Below are positions 60,620 through 64,000 of a stretch of 64,000 nucleotides of DNA, in pieces (the first letter of the stretch is position 1; the number at the start of each line of letters is the position of its first letter). The position numbers and the translations under genes were made by a program. Source of the DNA: Epinephelus fuscoguttatus (lineage: Eukaryota > Chordata > Actinopteri > Perciformes > Serranidae). The notes beneath the pieces were generated by a model. That model was not told the DNA's origin. It ran no database searches and saw only the letters and a list, made by a program, of their open reading frames with translations. Location of the stretch: positions 40,715,822-40,779,821 of the forward strand of contig NC_064753.1 of assembly GCF_011397635.1 (NCBI RefSeq), written 5' to 3'.

Positions 60620-61640
60620 GCTTTGTCACCTTCTACCTATGCCAATCCTCAATGCCTATGTGCAGTTTCACATAGATTGACCACGTCAGTGAGTAGAAAA
60701 ACATGGGACAGACAGAATGACTGACTGACTGACAGAATGACACACTGACAGTTTCCGTGATTATGTACAGCATACCATACCATGACTTAGTCGTACCAAA
60801 CATTAGAAAAAAAACAACAACATTGGTCCACAGGGGGAGCCACAGCAATCGGTCGCATTTTAGCCATTTTTAAGCATTTTTCTGTTGTTATAGCGCCACC
60901 CAGTTGCCAATTAGAGTTAAATTTCTCCAGTCACCTTGAGGCGTCCTGTTCTACATATCTACCAAGTTTAGTAAATATCCATATGGCGGTTAGGCCTAGA
61001 TAAGAAATGAGCTCTCTAGTGCCCCCATTTTGTTTGATGGGGTCAATAATGGAGGGGTCCCCTCAGATCATGTGTGGTCATATGCCTACAAAGTTGCGTG
61101 GTGATGGGTGAAACCCTTGAGATGTTATACACCTTTATGTGATGAGCCACGCCCTCCACAATATTCATTGCCTTATAGAAGCTCAGTTTTAGTAAGTTTT
61201 CCAACTTTTGCCAAGAGGGAACTTTAGATATTGGTCCCTAGATTATGTTCACCCAGTTTCATGCAGATCGCTCAAACTTCCTAGGAAGAGGTCGATTTGA
61301 AGTGTTTTTCAAAAAATTCAAAATGGCAGAAAATCTATATAACCGGAAGTTATGGGTTCTTGAGGCAAATTTGTTCCTCATGAGGAGAGGCATCTCTGTG
61401 CAAAGTTTCATGTCTTAACGACATACGGGGCATGAGATATGCCCATTCAAAGTTTGCAATTTTAATCAGTTGCTGTAGCGCCCCCCTTTGGCCAATTGAT
61501 GTAATATTGCTTCATTCACATCCTCCCATGATCCTCTACCACTGTGCCAAATTTCACATGGATTGACCAAGTCAGTGAGGAGAAAAACATGGAACAGACA
61601 CACAAGCAGAGTTTTCGTCATTATGTAGTAAGATATAGTA
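60620..61640. repeat. Dispersed repeat block with duplicated ends
   Basis: Near-copies of TTTCACATAGATTGACCA, GTCAGTGAGTAGAAAAACAT and GGGACAGACA occur at about 60665 and again at about 61551 (TTTCACATGGATTGACCA, GTCAGTGAGGAGAAAAACAT, GGAACAGACA). Between them are AGCGCCACC/AGCGCCCCC phrases typical of an abundant fish repeat. The family is not named. Confidence 0.55.
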
Positions 61641-62159
61641 AGATAAGATTACTGAACTTCCTCCTTTGCTTCTGTTATAATTTCCACAGCTGCTAGAGGG
61701 CGCTGTCACAGCGACTTCCTGATAGGACAGATTTTTTAGTTTTTCTTGGAAGCGTGCCCTCTTTTTTTTTTTTTCCCCAACATGTTGTTTAGGTGAACAG
61801 TTTGCTGAGTGAGAGTTGTTTTCCCACCGTGTTGGTTGTGTCCATCTTTCCAATTTTACAGTAGAGTAAGTTAGCTAAATTGTTCGCTAGGTGAGTTGAC
61901 AGGAGCGAGGCTATAACAACAAATATGGCTACCTAGCAACTGTCAGCCAGCTGAGATAAACGTGTTTAGCACAGCACTGACAAACACATTACTGCCTCAC
62001 CGAAGTATTTTTGAACCAGTTACCGATATTGATATTTGTGCATTAAAAAAAATCAATAATAATTAATCAACCAATATAAATAAAACGGAACTAAAACAAT
62101 AAATAAATAAAAGGATTAAAAGAAATAATCCAATAAAAATGTTGTACACAACTCATAAA

Positions 62160-62480
62160 AACATTTTTGATAGGATTCCTTTTAAATTTGTTGTTTGAAC
62201 TTGGGACCAAGAGAATAATGACTCTGTTTCAAAGGAAATATTTATTGGGCCACAGTAACGACCTTACGCCACTGATCTACATAGGAAGCAGGCTGTCATC
62301 CACGGAGTCCACCATGTTGTTCTACAGTAGCCCAGAATGGACAAACCTACTCTAGATGGGGTTTTCTTGTCAGCCACAGGAGGTCACCTACCTGTTTGGC
62401 ACATGAGAGAAGTTTCAGTTGTTTGCAGTCTGCAACCTCGGTGCTTGATGCCACCAAATCCTCCACACTAGGCCTTTAAT
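62160..62480. repeat. Repeat-like stretch
   Basis: CACCATGTTGTTCTACAGTA and CAGCCCAGAATGGACAAACC-like phrases are familiar from fish interspersed repeats. The assignment rests on memory of the phrases only. Confidence 0.35.
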
Positions 62481-63031
62481 TTGCTCTACAATGTTTTGTC
62501 TGCAAAACTCACCTCTCTTCGAATCCACAAACATGTTATGTTTTATTTAATGGTTAAATCCAGTTTGAAACATCATGAGCAGTTGATTTAAACAGTGTTT
62601 AAGACGACATGATGTGAATCCGTCAGTATACAATGATGCAGCATTTTCATTTGCGTGCCTCCTGGTGCCTCTTGGGCAAATTATATCTATATGTTTCAGA
62701 TGTGTAGGTAAATTTATGCTTGATTTGCCAACAGTCAAATGGTTCCTGGAGACGGTGCAGATTTAGGTGTGTCTACTAGTCAAATGATTGTTTTGAAATG
62801 TGGAACTCAAAGTAGTGAAGTCAGCTGGGTGCTGAAGGCTCATCGAGCAGCAGGTGTATCTCACTGAGCAGCAACTACAAATCAGCATCAGGGCAGGTAA
62901 GAGCTAACTATGGATTTAATTTATTAATGTCATTTAGTGTATTTATGGTCCTTTACAGGCCATTTACAGCTTTACATATGCCATTGTTATTTTGATAAGA
63001 AATTATAGTCACGTCTGTCATCTGCCAAAGA

Positions 63032-63037
63032 TATAAA
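63032..63037 (+). promoter_or_regulatory. Possible TATA box of the lectin gene
   Basis: TATAAA about 90 bp before the first ATG of the lectin exon. It is plausible as a core promoter for a short-leader gene but sits in AT-rich sequence. Confidence 0.35.
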
Positions 63038-63122
63038 GCAATTTAAAAAAAAAGTTTGTTCTCACTACAAACAGTAACAGCATGTTTCAATGTGATGCCG
63101 TCTATACAACAGAATTCTGGTA

Positions 63123-63273
63123 ATGAAGATGAGGAGCGGCCTCTCCGGACCCTTTCTCCTCCTCCTCCTCCTCCTCTGCAATACAGAGCCTGGACGGGGA
63201 TCAGTGGTGTCGAGAAAGTACTCATACATCCATCACTATTACACCTGGCAGCAGGCTCAAAGCTACTGCAGGA
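63123..63273 (+). CDS. C-type lectin-like protein, first exon only
   Basis: The frame starts MKMRSGLSGPFLLLLLLLCN, a clear signal peptide (an alternative start is the second Met at 63129). It is followed by a short linker and SRKYSYIHHYYTWQQAQSYC, the opening of a C-type lectin fold: the first beta strand, the W..A..YC motif and the first conserved cysteine. A GT donor follows CRR at about 63274. Fish have many secreted or mannose-receptor-like genes of this type. The carbohydrate-binding QPD/EPN and WND motifs would lie in later exons, outside the window, so binding and final topology cannot be judged. Confidence 0.75.
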
Positions 63274-64000
63274 GGTGGGGGTTTATTTCTCTTATTCACA
63301 TCGTCATCAGTAACTATTACACGTTAGAATTAGTAGTGAGGATTATACAAGGCGAGGCTTGAAACTAACACTGATAAACTGCATAGATTAAAAGCTATAG
63401 ATAAACAGACATAACTCTTGTCTCAATAAACAGTGGAACGCGATTTGTTGTTGTAACTTTTGTGATCCCTTTATGTTTCATTTAGTCCCATCATTGGTTC
63501 GACATTTAGATTTGTCCAATACTACCGGACCCTACCCACTCCCCCTCTGCATGTAGTCACCTTCACAGCTTAATGGAGCACCTTACATCAAGGTGTAAGG
63601 TGTCAATACAATGGAAAAAGGTGCTGTCATTATATTTGGTAACCATGGAGAAAAGTAAAATTACTCATATTTTACGTTCTTTATATGTATGTGTATAACT
63701 TTGATCTGATTCATGGTGCTGTTAAGAGGAATTTTGGTTGTGTATAGTAGCCTTTTGCCATTACAATATATGAATGAATCGATAAATAAGTGAATGAATA
63801 AATAGATATTACGTAAAAGGTTATAAAACTTCACTGGTGACATTCCTTGTCTTTTATTTTCATAAACATCCTCTCGTGTTTCACTCTGTTTATAAGCCGC
63901 TCAGACAGTTCCTGTGACACTTCACTATAAAATAAACACGACTACTGTTTTATAGAGACTAGAGAGGTGCATGTTTTAATGGTGTTTATTTTAGTCAAAA
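63274..64000 (+). other. Intron 1 of the lectin gene, to window end
   Basis: No second lectin exon with the expected DLA/T..N....E residues is visible. AT-rich sequence with no repeat recognised. Confidence 0.5.

Larger units (their letters stand above)
59640..62880. other. Intergenic region foxr1-lectin gene
   Basis: No gene is visible. It holds a dispersed repeat block (about 60620-61640) and a further repeat-like stretch (about 62160-62480), with AT-rich unique sequence between. Short frames here lack domains. Confidence 0.6.

Overview
This is vertebrate nuclear DNA, almost certainly from a ray-finned (teleost, probably percomorph) fish. It has split genes with GT-AG introns, protein sequences close to human orthologues, and introns and spacers full of fish-type DNA transposons and LINE remnants. 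There are no prokaryotic gene clusters, CRISPR arrays or viral genomes. All five genes lie on the + strand, and most long open frames are by-products of introns, UTRs or transposons.

Layout. (1) 5815-26266: the last two thirds of csnk1g1 (casein kinase 1 gamma 1). It has eight constitutive coding exons and two in-frame cassette exons, one of 111 nt and one of only 24 nt. The N-terminal exons lie before the window. A 3'UTR of up to about 4.7 kb follows. (2) 33992-39044: complete rps17 (eS17) in five exons, with the ATG as the last codon of exon 1 behind a pyrimidine-tract start. (3) 40649-49602: complete atp6v0d1 (V-ATPase subunit d1) in eight exons, with a CLEAR-like E-box 80 bp upstream of the ATG. 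(4) 54444-59566: complete foxr1 (forkhead box R1) in seven exons, 291 aa. (5) 63123 onward: first exon of a secreted or membrane C-type lectin-like gene that runs off the window.

The genes share no pathway beyond loose themes: a membrane-anchored kinase in Wnt signalling, a ribosomal protein, a proton pump subunit, an oocyte transcription factor and a lectin. The linkage is what is informative. From memory, the human orthologues lie on 15q (CSNK1G1, RPS17), 16q (ATP6V0D1) and 11q (FOXR1), so the teleost order is a rearranged block.

The spacers hold much transposon history. There are three copies of one internally deleted PIF/Harbinger family, and three elements with TTAA-type flanks, one of which carries a THAP-domain remnant (Kolobok-like). 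Several hAT-type elements have readable 8-bp target duplications. A hAT-type element carries a nested insertion with a MADF-domain exon. There is a 5'-truncated Tc1/mariner transposase with DD36E spacing, LINE remnants, a near-perfect fold-back of about 48-bp arms, and two copies of a repeat built from short tandem units. I found no evidence of a wholly new molecular system. The most testable novelties are the two csnk1g1 cassette exons, the atp6v0d1 promoter motif, the THAP element inside foxr1, the fold-back pair near 53.2 kb and the MADF-bearing nested insertion.
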